Counted from the first letter of the stretch, positions 9,757-20,375 are shown. The stretch: 64,000 nucleotides of DNA from Allobaculum sp. Allo2 (GCF_022701175.1 NZ_CP078088.1:2232001-2296000), one strand, 5' to 3'. Numbers and translations: made by a program. Notes: generated by a model not told the origin, from the sequence alone.

Positions 9757-10865
9757 ATGTCAGAATTCTTAAGAAAATACTGGTTTGTGACACTGATTGC
9801 GATCGCGTTTATTGGTGTACTTGTTTACTTCGTCATCGATCTGAACAAGGATAACGTAAACTCCCGCAAAGTCGACGGCCAGGATGTAGTTGCCTCCCTG
9901 AATTTCGGCGACATCACCAGTACAGATCTCTACGATGAGCTTTCCTCGAACTCCTCGAACGTTCTCTACAACATGTATCGCAACGCGGTTGTAGACCAGA
10001 GCGTCGAAGCCGATTCGGAAATGAAAGCCAACGCGAAACAGATCGCCAAAAACATTGAAAACAACATGAAGTCGGACAGCACCGGCAAAACCCGTCAGTC
10101 CATTCTTCAGACGCTGGCTTCCTACGGGTTTACAGGAGATGATGCGCCTTATAATTACGCCATGACGGCGGAAAAGATCCGCAAGCTTGACGCCGATTAC
10201 CTCAAGGAACACTTTGATGAACTGAGCATGTTCGTTCCGGAAAGCGGAAGAACCATTTCGATCATCACCATGCAGGTACCAAACGCAGACGTTCTTTCCG
10301 ATGCATCGCAGGAAAAGAAGGACAACATCCAGAAAGCCCTCGATGAAGGAAAAGACTTTGCGGAAGTTGCTGAGGAATACTCCGACAGCGACAACACAAA
10401 AGACGGCGGCTTCTATGGCTACATTGACGAGAACACAACCGATCTCGATTCCAATGTGCTCTCCGCTGCAAAATCCCTGTCCAAAGGCGGCGTATCCGAC
10501 TGGATCACCGTTCAGCCTGACGGCATGGAAATGGTTACCCTCTACAAAGTGTATGTAAACGAAACCGATCCGAAAGCCATGATGGACAGCGGCGACGAAG
10601 ATGTGATCGAAGCCATCGTGACTTCCCTGACCGGAAGCGTAAACGGACTGGAAGCTGCCGCTGTTGAAGACGCAGCATCCAAGCTCGATATCACCTACGA
10701 AGACGATTCCGTAAAGGAAAAGATGGAAAAATCGATTAAGGAACAGCTCGACGCCTTTGAAAGTGCGAAGACAACAAAGAAAGCCGAAGTTGAAAGCGCC
10801 GCAAAAGAATCCAGCGAGCAGTCTTCTGCCGCCAGCAGCGAAAAAAGACTCAGGAGGGTGAATAA
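9757..10865 (+). CDS. Membrane-anchored PpiC/PrsA-like foldase
   Basis: A predicted extracytoplasmic peptidyl-prolyl isomerase or chaperone, about 369 residues. It has an N-terminal TM anchor (residues 8-27), a SurA/PrsA-like helical region, then a parvulin-type domain around residues 165-275 with TISIITMQV, FAEVAEEYSDSDNTKDGG and VYV strands. The tail is Glu/Ser-rich. A frameshift at A6 near the end, repaired by one A, gives the tail EKKTQEGE and a stop one base before the next gene. The start ATG at 9757 is chosen for the TM segment; a TTG at 9742 in frame is also possible. Confidence 0.82.
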
Positions 10866-10866
10866 G

Positions 10867-11789
10867 ATGAAATACAAAACACCGCTTCTGCTTGCCGCCC
10901 TCTGCGCATCCATGACGTTTGCCGGATGCCAGGCCAATACATCCGTTCCAGAATCTTCTGCGAAACTGATGACCGTAGGCAAGACGACCTTTACCAAAGG
11001 CGACGAATATAACGTATTTAAAGAGATTTCCGGAACCAACGGCGTCCTGTCCATTGCCAATTGCAAGATTGCGGACAAGGAAATCGGCGTAACCGATGAA
11101 ATCAAGGAAGAAGCGCAGAACACGCTTGATACCTACACCGCAGTAGACGGCTTTGAAGATCAGCTCAAGGAAAACGGCTACGACAGTGCTGAGGATTTCA
11201 TCAACAAAGTTCTGATCCCCAACATCCAGTCCACCAAGCTGACAGAAAAGTACTTCACCGATGCCAAAGAAGAAATTATTCAGGAATTCGATCCGGTGAA
11301 AGCCTTCATTATTGAAACCGACTCCGAAGACAACGCCAACAAGGCGCTCGAAGCCCTGAAAAAGGCGAAGACGCCGGAAAGGTCGGCGCGCAGTACGCCA
11401 AGGCCGACGCCACCTATACCGGAAGCGAACAGATCGTTTCCACGCAGGACAGCGGCCTTCCGGAAACGCTCCGCAACGCCATTCTCGACGCCAGCAAAGA
11501 CGGCCTGCTCGATCAGGTCTTCACCAGCGACACGTCGACCGACGATGTGACCTATTACGTGGCTTCCGTTGTATCCACCGATTACGACGCCAACCTCAAG
11601 GACATCATCAGCGCACTTTCCAGCAACCAGACCGTTGCCAAGGACTGCCAGATTTACTACCTGAAGAAATATGCCTTCGAAGTGCACGATCAGGAAATCT
11701 TCGATGCCTTCAAAGCCAACTCTCCAGAATATCTGGTAACCCGTCCGGATCTTACTGAATCCGATGACAGCCAGTCCGCAGCTGCCTAA
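10867..11789 (+). CDS. PrsA-like lipoprotein foldase
   Basis: A predicted lipoprotein of about 307 residues. The signal peptide ends in the lipobox FAGC (Cys 21) after a hydrophobic LLLAALCAS core. The body has a SurA-like helical N-domain and a diverged parvulin-like part (AFIIETDSEDNA and YYVASVV strands). It helps exported proteins fold at the outer face of the membrane, by family. One frameshift at A5 (ALKKGEDAGKV) is repaired by one A. AGGAGG lies 8 nt before the ATG. It forms an operon with the preceding foldase and ends at a terminator. Confidence 0.85.
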
Positions 11790-11808
11790 ATCGTACGTTT
11801 CCAATCCC

Positions 11809-11838
11809 ACAGCCTTCTGAAAAGAGGGCTGTTTTTTT
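11809..11838 (+). terminator. Terminator of the foldase operon
   Basis: The ACAGCC/GGCTGT stem is followed by seven T's, 20 nt after the stop codon. Confidence 0.9.
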
Positions 11839-11998
11839 GTACCCATCTGGATGGATAAATCCGGATTTGCAAGAAAGCGAAAACTCTCGCAAAAGGATTC
11901 CTGTCACTCTCCCTCTCTGGAATCGATCGGTTTCCCGGATGATCCGAACATGCGACAACAGGTTTACCGTCAACGCGAGCGGTAAGGAGAGATCAAGT

Positions 11999-12424
11999 AT
12001 GCCACGTTCCTGTTTCACACAAGATCAGGTGAAAGTTCTGAGCGAAAATCCAAACACAGATTTTGTGTCTGCGCACTCCATTCGATTTACGCCTGCGTTT
12101 AAGGACCAGCTCTGGAAGTACGTTCAGAGCGGTAAGAATCCGCGTGATGTTTTTGAAAAAGCTGGCTACGATCTGAATTGGATTGGTCAGCGAAGAATCG
12201 ACAATCTCGTTCAAAAACTTCAAAAGCAGCGAGAACCGCGCGAGAACAATACCGTTCCGGCTTGGAAGTATCAGAAGGCTCTGGCGGAAGCTGAGGCCTT
12301 ACGACGTGAGATTGATTCGCTAAAAGAATTCTCCGTATCACTGATGCCAGAAAGTATCGAATCTGAGCAGGCATCGGATGCTCTTCCCCAAAAGCTGCAT
12401 ACAAAAGAGCTGAAGAAACCCTAA
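11999..12424 (+). CDS. Small HTH protein with C-terminal coiled coil
   Basis: A 141-residue protein with an intact frame. The first 75 residues look like a helix-turn-helix: FTQDQVKVLSENP, then FTPAFKDQLWKYV and PRDVFEKAGYD. They are followed by a charged helix (WKYQKALAEAEALRREIDSLK) that could form a coiled coil. AAGGAGAG precedes the start. Proteins of this type occur as lone ORFs and next to transposases, but no transposase is seen here. The function is unknown; a DNA-binding regulator is likely. Confidence 0.75.
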   Translation: MPRSCFTQDQVKVLSENPNTDFVSAHSIRFTPAFKDQLWKYVQSGKNPRDVFEKAGYDLNWIGQRRIDNLVQKLQKQREPRENNTVPAWKYQKALAEAEALRREIDSLKEFSVSLMPESIESEQASDALPQKLHTKELKKP

Positions 12425-12436
12425 AAGAGGTAAAGT

Positions 12437-12479
12437 AAAGCCGGCAAGCTTCCAGATCCTGGAAAGGCCTGCCGGCTTT
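12437..12479. terminator. Bidirectional terminator between convergent genes
   Basis: The AAAGCCGGCA/TGCCGGCTTT stem, with further pairing inside, lies between the HTH gene and the minus-strand T7SS operon. The plus strand has TTTTTT a few bases downstream. Confidence 0.75.
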
Positions 12480-12496
12480 GTCTGTTTTTTCGCCGT

Positions 12497-12864
12497 TCAG
12501 CATGCTGCAGTGGACACAGAGTTTTTGAGATGTTCTGCCCACTTCTGGTCCATCTGCCTGCGAAACTGGATTTCTTCTTCGTCCTGCAGGCCGATAAAAA
12601 CCAGACTTTGAATAGCGGGTGCATTGAACATGCACGTCTGCCTCGCACTGATCAGTCCTTCTGGCCAGCCAACAGCCGCATAGTCATACAGTCGGCCCGT
12701 AGTGACATCCTGCTGGGCGCGACCGATAATCATAAACCGCTTATCCCCTTCCTTCAGGCAAACGATGCTGCCCAGAGGCAAAAGGGCTTCAGTCCCGGTG
12801 ACGACAGTTTTTCCGACTTTGAAGTGTCCGTTCGATCCTGCGGCTTGCTTTCTTCTTTTTCCAT
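12497..12864 (-). CDS. DUF4176-like T7SS-associated protein
   Basis: About 122 residues. The core LLPLGSIVCLKEGDKRFMI, IIGR and YDYAAVGWPEG matches the beta-rich DUF4176 pattern (GSVV.LK...K.MIIG...YDY.G..YPEG). These small proteins recur in T7SS loci of Firmicutes. A frameshift at A5 just after the start (MEKRRKQAAG) is repaired by one A, and GAGGAAA precedes that start. It is the last gene of this T7SS operon. An accessory or chaperone-like role is inferred from context only. Confidence 0.75.
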
Positions 12865-12924
12865 AGCTGTTTCCTCTTTCGAAATTTACTCTGTAGTGAA
12901 TCTCTCAAACCGGTTTCGACTTAC

Positions 12925-13729
12925 CTAGTTGTATTCAACGCGAACGCTGAGACCGGCACCAGCTAAAAGCGCGCCGTTAACGCTGACTCCCCAGACCCCG
13001 GAGTATTGGCGTATTCAAAGCCGGCTTCTACACTGCCTACCGAGCCGGAAAGGCCCATCGTGATCGTAAGGCCTGCCAGATCGAAAGCCATTTCGCATTC
13101 ACCGCGTGCCAGGGCAGCCCCAGCCTGAGCGGAAATTACCTGCTCGTCGACGGAGAAAACGCATTTCGCCTCTCCGCGGACCGAGCCGACTTCTCCTGCG
13201 GCGCGTACCGACGCATCAAACAGCCCCAGATCCACACCTGCAGCGGTTTCTGCTCCAAAGAGATGGGCCTGTCCCTGCGTCTGCAGACTGAGCCGCGGAT
13301 TGATCTGATTGTTTTTCATCAGTCGAAATCCAACGTTTCCCGAAATTCCGATCGACAGCCAGTCGTAATTCGCATACGCGTACAGATGGTCCTGACTCCA
13401 GGTCCAGCCGCCGGCCTGATACGCGTAATTGGCACCCATCACGGCGTTTACCGTTCTCCCCTCAGAAGACCGGCACCCGTTCCATGGGTGACAAAGGACG
13501 TGTTCCAGCCGGGGGTATTGGCCACATAGACCACGCGGCGATCGTACAGCGACGCTTCGTTGTTCTCGATCAGATCGGCGGTTCGCTCAAAGAAAGCCGC
13601 AAGCTGGTCGAGAGAATTCATGATCTGTGCGTGGCGGCTGTTGAGAATTGGACTGGTAAAGGAAGCTGACTGTTTCAGTGCCCGTATGGACGCAGCAAGG
13701 GCTCTAAAGTCCTGGGTGTCGAAGGTCAT
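12925..13729 (-). CDS. Candidate T7SS substrate with helical N-domain and beta repeat C-domain
   Basis: About 268 residues. The N-terminal 75 residues are helical (ALAASIRALKQSA, LDQLAAFFERTADLIE), like the WXG/LXG-type export domain. The C-terminal half is a repeating pattern of short alternating beta strands rich in Gly/Ala/Ser/Glu (VDLGLFDASVRAAGE, AKCVFSVDEQVISAQAG). It lacks a signal peptide. Frameshifts at G4 near residue 92 and near the C-terminus are repaired by one base each, giving the end SVNGALLAGAGLSVRVEYN. Its position after the WXG100 genes supports a secreted role; toxin activity is not shown. Confidence 0.6.
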
Positions 13730-13886
13730 TCCAGTTCAGCTCCTGAATCTGTGCCTGGATCTGGTTTTGGAGAAGGTGAATTCGCCGCAGAACGGCCTCG
13801 CGCTCGGCGCTTTCCAAAGAAGATGGCAATGCGTTTTTCAGCTGACTCAGACTCCAGTAGAGCGAGCGATAATACGCTTCTTTCAT
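13704..13886 (-). CDS. Small helical T7SS accessory protein
   Basis: A 60-residue helical protein starting MKEAYYRSLYWSLSQL. Its ATG overlaps the preceding WXG100 stop as ATGA, and its end overlaps the next gene by 26 bases. It is probably a partner for one of the flanking secreted proteins. A similar small helical gene sits in the second T7SS locus at 55124-55304. Confidence 0.65.
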   Translation of the reverse strand: MKEAYYRSLYWSLSQLKNALPSSLESAEREAVLRRIHLLQNQIQAQIQELNWNDLRHPGL

Positions 13887-14167
13887 GCTTTGCCGCCAAG
13901 CGCTTCCTCGTTCTGGCGATAGCTCATCGCGGTGTCGCTCAGAAACGAGCAATAGGCGCTGACCAGTTCGATATATTTTGGAAAAATGGGGCTGAGCTGT
14001 TCAAACTGCGCGAACGCGTCGTTTGCGGCAGGCGACTGCCAGTAGGCATTCATGCCCTGAATCAGGGAACGCGTACTGTTGAACGTGTTTTCCATCTCGG
14101 TTTTCAGAGTGCTTACGCGAGCGGCACAGCTTTCAAGCTGATCCGCGCTGATGGTAATCGATGACAT
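13883..14167 (-). CDS. WXG100-type protein
   Basis: A 94-residue helical hairpin protein of the ESAT-6/WXG100 class, a T7SS substrate or co-substrate. Helix 1 (ADQLESCAARVSTLKTEM) and helix 2 (NDAFAQFEQLSPIFPKYI) flank a turn with YWQSPA, where the glycine of W-x-G is replaced by Ser. The frame is intact and a strong GAGGAGGAG site lies upstream. It follows the other WXG100 gene, so the two may form a heterodimer. Confidence 0.85.
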   Translation of the reverse strand: MSSITISADQLESCAARVSTLKTEMENTFNSTRSLIQGMNAYWQSPAANDAFAQFEQLSPIFPKYIELVSAYCSFLSDTAMSYRQNEEALGGKA

Positions 14168-14270
14168 GACTTTCTCCTCCTCTTTTTCGTTATGTATGGA
14201 TTAAGCTGAAGACCTTCCCTTTCGGTCATATGAGTCTGTCCTTTTGGAAGCTGTCTCGTGTTTCGTAATC

Positions 14271-14564
14271 TCAGCCGAGTCTTCTGGCATTGAGCGTACG
14301 ATTTTCCTGCAGTGCGCGATACGCTTCCCCGTCGTGGAGCAGGCGGTCGCCATAAGCGTCCATCGCGTTTTTCAGCTGCAGCATTTTCGGACGCAGTTCT
14401 TCAAGTCTTGCCATGAAGGCTGCGCTGTCTTCGCCCTGCCACTGGCTCTGCAGTTCATTCATCGTCTGAATCATCTGGCTCAGCAGCGTTTCGTATTCGC
14501 CGGCCCGGCTTTTGAGCGTTCTTCCGGTCCGGGAAATCTCATTAAAATCCGCAACAATTCGCAT
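14271..14564 (-). CDS. WXG100 protein (EsxA/YukE-like)
   Basis: A 97-residue helical hairpin with a canonical WQG motif at residues 42-44 (LQSQWQGEDS) between two amphipathic helices. EsxA/YukE-type proteins are exported as dimers by the EssC motor. The frame is intact. It is encoded just after the YukD-like gene, the usual neighbourhood. I do not see the typical C-terminal YxxxD/E export signal clearly. Confidence 0.9.
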   Translation of the reverse strand: MRIVADFNEISRTGRTLKSRAGEYETLLSQMIQTMNELQSQWQGEDSAAFMARLEELRPKMLQLKNAMDAYGDRLLHDGEAYRALQENRTLNARRLG

Positions 14565-14673
14565 ACGCTATCCTTTCTGAACACATCCGTGTTCCCATTC
14601 GTTTTTCTCATTTATCCGGCCGCTGTGTGCGGCCGCTTTTGGTTTTCTGCTCTTGCTGAGGGGGATTCTGCTT

Positions 14674-14928
14674 TTATTTCCGGTCAGATTCGCAGGACGT
14701 GATTGGAAACAGAAGCAGATGATCCTGATCGCAGATCGGCAGATCGCTCAGTCTCGTTTCCCCATCCACAAGTCCGTGTTCTTCTTCGAGATACCAGGCA
14801 CTTTCCGCGCGCGAATAGCCTGAAAGAAAGGGCAGAAAATCGAGCAGATCGTTCAGCACCAGACAGGCTGGATTTGCTATTCGAAGAAGATACGTCTTTC
14901 GATCCGTCAGGGTCAGATGCAAAATCAT
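14674..14928 (-). CDS. YukD/EsaB-like ubiquitin-fold protein
   Basis: An 84-residue protein with the length and pattern of YukD/EsaB: a beta strand (MILHLTLTDRKTYLLRI), a helix (LNDLLDFLPFL), then LVDGETRLSDLPICDQDHLLLFP, like the ubiquitin-fold end. EsaB-type proteins are cytosolic T7SS components. Its ATG overlaps the EssC stop as ATGA, and the WXG100 gene follows. Homology is inferred from pattern and position. Confidence 0.75.
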   Translation of the reverse strand: MILHLTLTDRKTYLLRIANPACLVLNDLLDFLPFLSGYSRAESAWYLEEEHGLVDGETRLSDLPICDQDHLLLFPITSCESDRK

Positions 14929-17900
14929 GGCTCGTCCAGTGCGGCGGTCTGCACATCGAAAACCTGTCCGTCTTCGATCCAGAGCGCATTGCCTTCACAC
15001 GGATACGGCAGGCGAAGGCCCAGACTGTACATCCATTCGTTTTCCGGGTGCCCAAACAGGAGCACAGTTCCCTGCCTCGTTTTTTCCTGAAGAACGGCCT
15101 GGATCTGGACAGAATCCGCCCGGCTTAAATCCAGACATTCAAAATTCGTTCCGTTTGAAGCGGATCCGTTTTGTTCAAATGGAACCGCCGTCGGATTTTG
15201 CATGTACAGTCTTCGCTGCAAACAACGGGCGGCTTTCCCCATTGCCGGCGTCAGGATAATCAGAGTCGTTTTTGCCCTCGATAAAACAAAGGGGATCGAC
15301 TGGAAAGATCGATAGCCATGAACAGATCACCCGGTTCTTCTTCAATCTCGTCAGCTTTCAGTCGCAGGCGGCATTCGGGCAGGCGATAAAACCAGGGCCG
15401 AATGGTCTGCTGCGCCCTTTTCTGACCGAGAATCAGCCGCTTCTTTTCGCCTTGGATCCTCGCAATCGCTTCGTTTTCCTTAACCTGACCCGGTACGCTG
15501 GTTCCCAGAAAGAGAGCGCGCATTTCCCGATCGGCCAGATCGAAAAGAATGCGACAGTCGAGTGTGCCGATAAAGGAAGACCGCGCATAAGGGACGGTCG
15601 TAAAGACCAGAATCAGAGTGATGGCCGCTTTTGCGGCAGCCGATCGATCTGACGTATAGCGGATTCAAAGCCGGCGGGATCATCAAGGACGAAAATCGCA
15701 GGACCAATCTCTTCCGGCAGGGCGTCCAGGCATTCCGGCGCAATGACTTGATCGACCCCTTCAAAATTCAGGGTGGAATAAACCGCTCTTTCTTCCTTCG
15801 ATACCAGGAGCGATAAAGCGTGTCGAAGTGTCTTTTCTTTTCCAGCCATGGCCATCGGTCCGCACGGCAGTCGAAACGGAATCGTTCGATGGATTTCATC
15901 GATGAGAATCTGATCTGAGTGTTCTTTCTCTTCGAGCGGATCGGGACAGAGAATCCATTCATGGGGCAGTCCCCTGGCGGCAATCGTCTCGCCGATCTGA
16001 TCCTGCAGGCTTCTTCTTGGCTGCAAAGCCCACAGGCCGTTTTCATCGAGATATTCGACGGAACTTTTCTGATCCGCCGGCGCCTTGAGATAAAAGACGC
16101 GCCCGCGCTTTTCTGCACTTCCCTGCACTTGAAGAATGAACTCTCCCGGCTGCTTTAAATGCACCGCCCCGTCATGCCCGAGCACTTCCTGGAATCTCCG
16201 GAATCCAGAACGGAAAAACAGAGGCGGCTTCTGGAATTGGCCCAGATCTGCTCGTCCACCAGACCGGCCGGTTTCTGTGTGGAAAGAATCAGATGGACGC
16301 CGAGGCTTCTTCCAATTCGTGCCGTTTCCTGCAGCGATTTCATGAACTCTGGACAGCGGGCTTTCAGCTGACCAAATTCATCCACGCAGATGAACAGATG
16401 GCTGAAAGGAAATGGCGCCGTTTCTGTTCCTGCCGCCTGCTGCTGTATCTGTTCTGCAATGACTTTCTGGCGCCGGTTCAGCTCATTTTCTAGAGCCTTT
16501 TCCATACGTTCAATCGAGGCCGCCTGAAGATTGGTCATCAACCCGGCGGTATGCGGCAGCGCCAGAAGCGGTCCGCCAAACGCGCCGCCTTTAAAGTCGA
16601 TCAAAATGAACTGAACCCGAGAGGGCGGATTTTGCCATGCCAGCAAATGCAGCAGGGTACTTAATCCTTCGCTTTTTCCGCTTCCCGTCGCTCCGGCAAC
16701 GAGCGCGTGCGGGCCATCCTGAACCAGGTCCCAGAACACGCCTGGCGCCAGTTCAATGCGCAAATTCAGATTGCTCGAGCTCCAGAGCGGTTCGTTTACT
16801 GTGCTGGGAACCGGCAGACTGAACAAATCGGATGCCAGACCAAAGCCGCTCGCTCGCAGTTTCTGCCGTTTTTGCGTTCGATCCAGCGACAGGCGAATCG
16901 GGGCCGTCTCCCTTCGGGTTTTGAAAGAGACGTCTTGCAAGTACAAGGAAGAAATTCAATACATGCAGCATTTGCAGGAAGCTGGCTTGCAAAGAGTTTC
17001 TGGCGCGAACAGATCGTCCACTCCAAAGACGGATGAAGAGTGGCAAAACGAGAAAATGCCTGCACATGCGGAAAGCAGAGCGGTGTCTGTTCGAAAAAGC
17101 AGGCGGAATGAACCGGCATCTGCTCCAGAGAAAAACCGATCCACGCAAAACGCCGTCCGGAAGAATAGACCATATGGCACCATATGAGAAAAAGATCAAG
17201 CAGGGCCGATTCGTCCAAATCCGAAAGCGTGATCGTCCTGCCTGGTTCCAGAAAAGACCAGGATGGTGCGCTGAAGCACATCTCTTCCAGTCGATGGACG
17301 GCTTCGAGGGCTTTGGGATTTTCGGTCTGCCAGCTGATTTTCGGCTTTCGAAGCGTGATGCACGAGGAAAACTGAACGCCGGCGGGAATGGCCCAGTCCT
17401 TTCGCAGACATCCATGACGAAGCGTGTCTTCGAGAAGACAGAGTGTTTTCGCTTCGCTTTGAAACGCGCTTGTTTTCTTTTGGCGCCGTTCTTCCATTTC
17501 GTTTGCTACCCGGTTTAAGTACGCCAGATAGCTTTCCTGCGTCTTCTGCGCTTTTCGAAAAATGTTCTGCTTTTGCTTGCGGCCCTGCCAGCCATACCAT
17601 CCGCCAAATGCAGCTGCGCTCATTCCCGCCCCGACAAGAGATGCCCCAGCGTTTTCCAGTCACCGGGATTGAGCAGTGCACCGCTGAGTGCCGACACCAG
17701 CGAGCTGATCACCATCATTCCGGCGGGAGAGGGCATGCGCGTATATTCGTCGGATTCATCCCGAACGAACGCTTCCAGTTCAAATTCCGCCGGTTTCTCC
17801 GGAGATTGAAAGGCATACGGCACAATTTCCTTTTCCCCGAGGGTGCATCTCGTTTGTGTACGTTGGCCATTTCTCGACTGGGGCCATCGGAAAAAGCCGG

Positions 17901-18385
17901 AGGAGCCAGCAGCAGTCGATTCCAGAACATAAACAGAGCACCTGCCGCAAAAATCCAGTCGCCTCGATTTAAGAGACAGGATTTTTCAACGCGCTGACCA
18001 TTCACATACGTTCCGTTGCAGGAAAAATCTTCCAGTTTCCAGAGACCGGGCGAATCCGCTCCAAAGGCCGTCTCAACCGGCTCTGAAGAGATCTCTCCAT
18101 CATCCTCCGTACGGCCTGCGAGCTCGATTCGAAAATGGAGCGGCGAAGCGTAGGGGAAATCTGCGGAGGCCGTGAACGCAAAACCTTCCGGATCCAAATC
18201 GAGCGCCATAAAGCGCGTATTCACCCGACACAGGTAACCGCCAGACCAGGGATGGAATTCGTGAACAGCTAAAAGGGGGCCTCCATAGTAGAGTCTGTCT
18301 TCTCGTCTGTCTTGGCCGCTTCGAAGAGAACGGCCCGTTCTGGCTCAACGAAGAGAAGCGTTCCGCAATCGTCTGCGTTTTCCAT
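14925..18385 (-). CDS. EssC/YukB-type FtsK/SpoIIIE ATPase with FHA domain (EssC2)
   Basis: The membrane motor of T7SS, about 1,155 residues after repair. The N-terminus has an FHA-like domain (LEDFSCNGTYVNG), followed by a TM region (MMVISSLVSALSGALL then AAAFGGWYGW) and helix EERRQ. ATPase D1 has Walker A GATGSGKS, Walker B FILIDFKGG and HLILSTQKPAG. The second and third P-loop domains are degenerate (MAMAGKEKT; TPAMGKAARC). Repairs at homopolymers link it: C5 near residue 39, A4 before EIVPYAFQSP, G4 in LLSGAG, and others downstream. The start MENADDCGTLLFVEPE at 18385 overlaps the previous gene by 41 bases. Confidence 0.85.
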
Positions 18386-20269
18386 CCGCAGCAAAGCCGC
18401 CAAGCAGTCCGCAGGCCAGAATCAGTCCTCCCATGGCCGATGCAGGTTTCACATGCAGGGTAAGCGTGTCGAGTTTCTGACCGTCTTTGAATACTTCGAC
18501 CCTCTGATTTTTCGAGCGCTGTACAGTTCGAGATACGGCTGCCCCAGCTCATCTTCCTTCAGTTTTGCGGGCTGCTCTTTTCCATCGATTTGAAGGGCAT
18601 AGGAAGCCGAAGGATCATCCACATACAGGCGGAGCGCTTCGCAGGGCATAATGTCTGTTCCATCCGTTTGGACAAACCCTCGGCAAAGCATAACTTCCTT
18701 GCGATGAAGCGCATCCCTGCGAATCATCCGGCCGTTTTCATCGAGGGAACAAAAGCGTTTTAAACGCAGCCCCGGCAGCTGGATCTGCTCCTGAAACATC
18801 TTCCCCGAATCGATGACGGTCCAGCTTTGATCCACCTTCTGCTGTCTGGCGTCCAGAAAAACCGCCTGAATCTGAAACGCAGAATTCGATTCTGCATCAA
18901 ACGCCTGTTCGAGCGATTCGTACGTTTTCTGGGTATCGAGCGACTGTACAGTAAATGCTTCAAGCGTCCCGTTTTGAACGTCGACTTTCAGATCCTGAGC
19001 GGAGGACGTAAAAATCAGCTCACCGGGTTTATACGCTTTTTCATTTCCTTTCAAAGCGGTCTGAAGAAGAGAATCCCCGTATTTGCGGCTGGAAGGGCGA
19101 AGGCTCTTTTCCGGATCCGCGCTGAGAACGGCTCCGGGATTTTGTCGTCCGGTCGGCGCAAAAGGCGAATACAGCAGCGGATCGTCGAGAAGCGATACGC
19201 TGGAAGAAGCGGAATTTGAATCCGTAAAAACCGAAGCGGTCAGCTCAGCGAATGGCCGATCCTGCATAAACGAAAAACTAGCCGAAGAATTCCAGCTGGA
19301 ATCAGAGAGAGGTGCGTCCTGATACGTGAAGGCATTCTCGACATTTAAAACGGATGGATCCGAAAGATCTGTGCCGTTCGTCTGCGGATTGGGCTGAGGC
19401 GTATCGGGATGTTCATACACCGCAAAATCCGAACTGTCGTTTCCTCCTTCCTCTGGCAAGTCATCCTCCAGAGAGCCGTCCTGAGAAGTATTTTCACTAT
19501 AGGAAAAATCGGATTCGGGACGAGACAATTCACTGGCAGAAAATCCTCCAGCTGCCCAGGATACATCCAGCGGACTGAGCCGTTCGATTTCCGCTGGAGA
19601 ATGGAACGACTCTGAATATCCGGTATCCGGCTCAGCATCCGGCTGCCCGTCCTTGTTTTCGAGGGAAGGACTATAGACGCTCCATTCCAGTGCGGCACCC
19701 GTCGGTACATGGATCAGCCGAAGCCGGCTATGCGGATACTTCAGCGAGAAGCGAAACGAATCGCCCAGAGCGTACACTTCTCGCCTTCCCTCTTCATCCT
19801 CGATTTCCAGAACGCATTGCCCAGTGTCGTCATTCAGTCTCAGACAAAGTTCGGTATCCGATAAAATCCGTTCGCCCGGCGTAGCAAAAGGCGCCTGAGG
19901 CATGGAAAGCGGCCAGTCGATACTCTCCGTTTCTTCCTGCAGTTGTCGCTGGCTGGCGGAAGACATGCGCTGAAGGCGTAAATACGGGCTGAGCAAGAAG
20001 GGACTGTCTTTGGACAGGGCGATTTCGCTGCTTTCCAGAATGTGTCCGTCTGAATCCTGCAATTCATAGGAAAGAACATGAAATCCTTCATCGAGAAGAA
20101 GATCCAGATCGTGCAGACGCGAACCATCGAGACAGAAAATCGACCGGTGCCGGTCGACCTGCGGATAACAGACCACCCGCGCCTCAGCGAATACTGAATT
20201 CGCAGGATTTTCTGGACTAAGACTGGCGCTGCAAGTCTGCATCACCGTTGTAACCACAGTCATATTCAT
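18345..20269 (-). CDS. Large C-terminally anchored T7SS-locus protein
   Basis: About 641 residues, starting MNMTVVTTVMQT after AGGCAGGTG. The first 200 residues are beta-rich. Residues 200-330 are acidic and Ser/Pro-rich, probably disordered. A second beta-rich part precedes a single C-terminal TM (MGGLILACGLLGGFAA) and a basic tail (GKRRRLRNASLR), suggesting that most of the protein lies outside the cell. No clear signal peptide is seen. One frameshift at A5 (SARKNQRVEVFKDG) is repaired by one A. It lies between the EssB-like and EssC genes, where some T7SS loci encode EsaA or other membrane parts, but it does not look like EsaA. Confidence 0.65.
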
Positions 20270-20375
20270 TCACCTGCCTTTTTACATGCCGTTGATGACG
20301 GCTGCGGTTCATCTATTCATACGAGCCTGAATTGTCGAGAGCGAAAATTTGAGACGGCTTTTGTTTTCTCGAAAA

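Noticed and set aside
11999..12424. Transposase-associated HTH marking an insertion sequence
   Set aside because: No transposase, inverted ends or target duplication is visible near it.
14271..14564. Chance helical frame instead of a WXG100 gene
   Set aside because: The WQG motif, size, intact frame and place after YukD make the T7SS call firm.
18449..20269. Gene end at the premature stop around 18449
   Set aside because: One extra A continues the frame to a TM helix and basic tail, so the shorter form is an error product.
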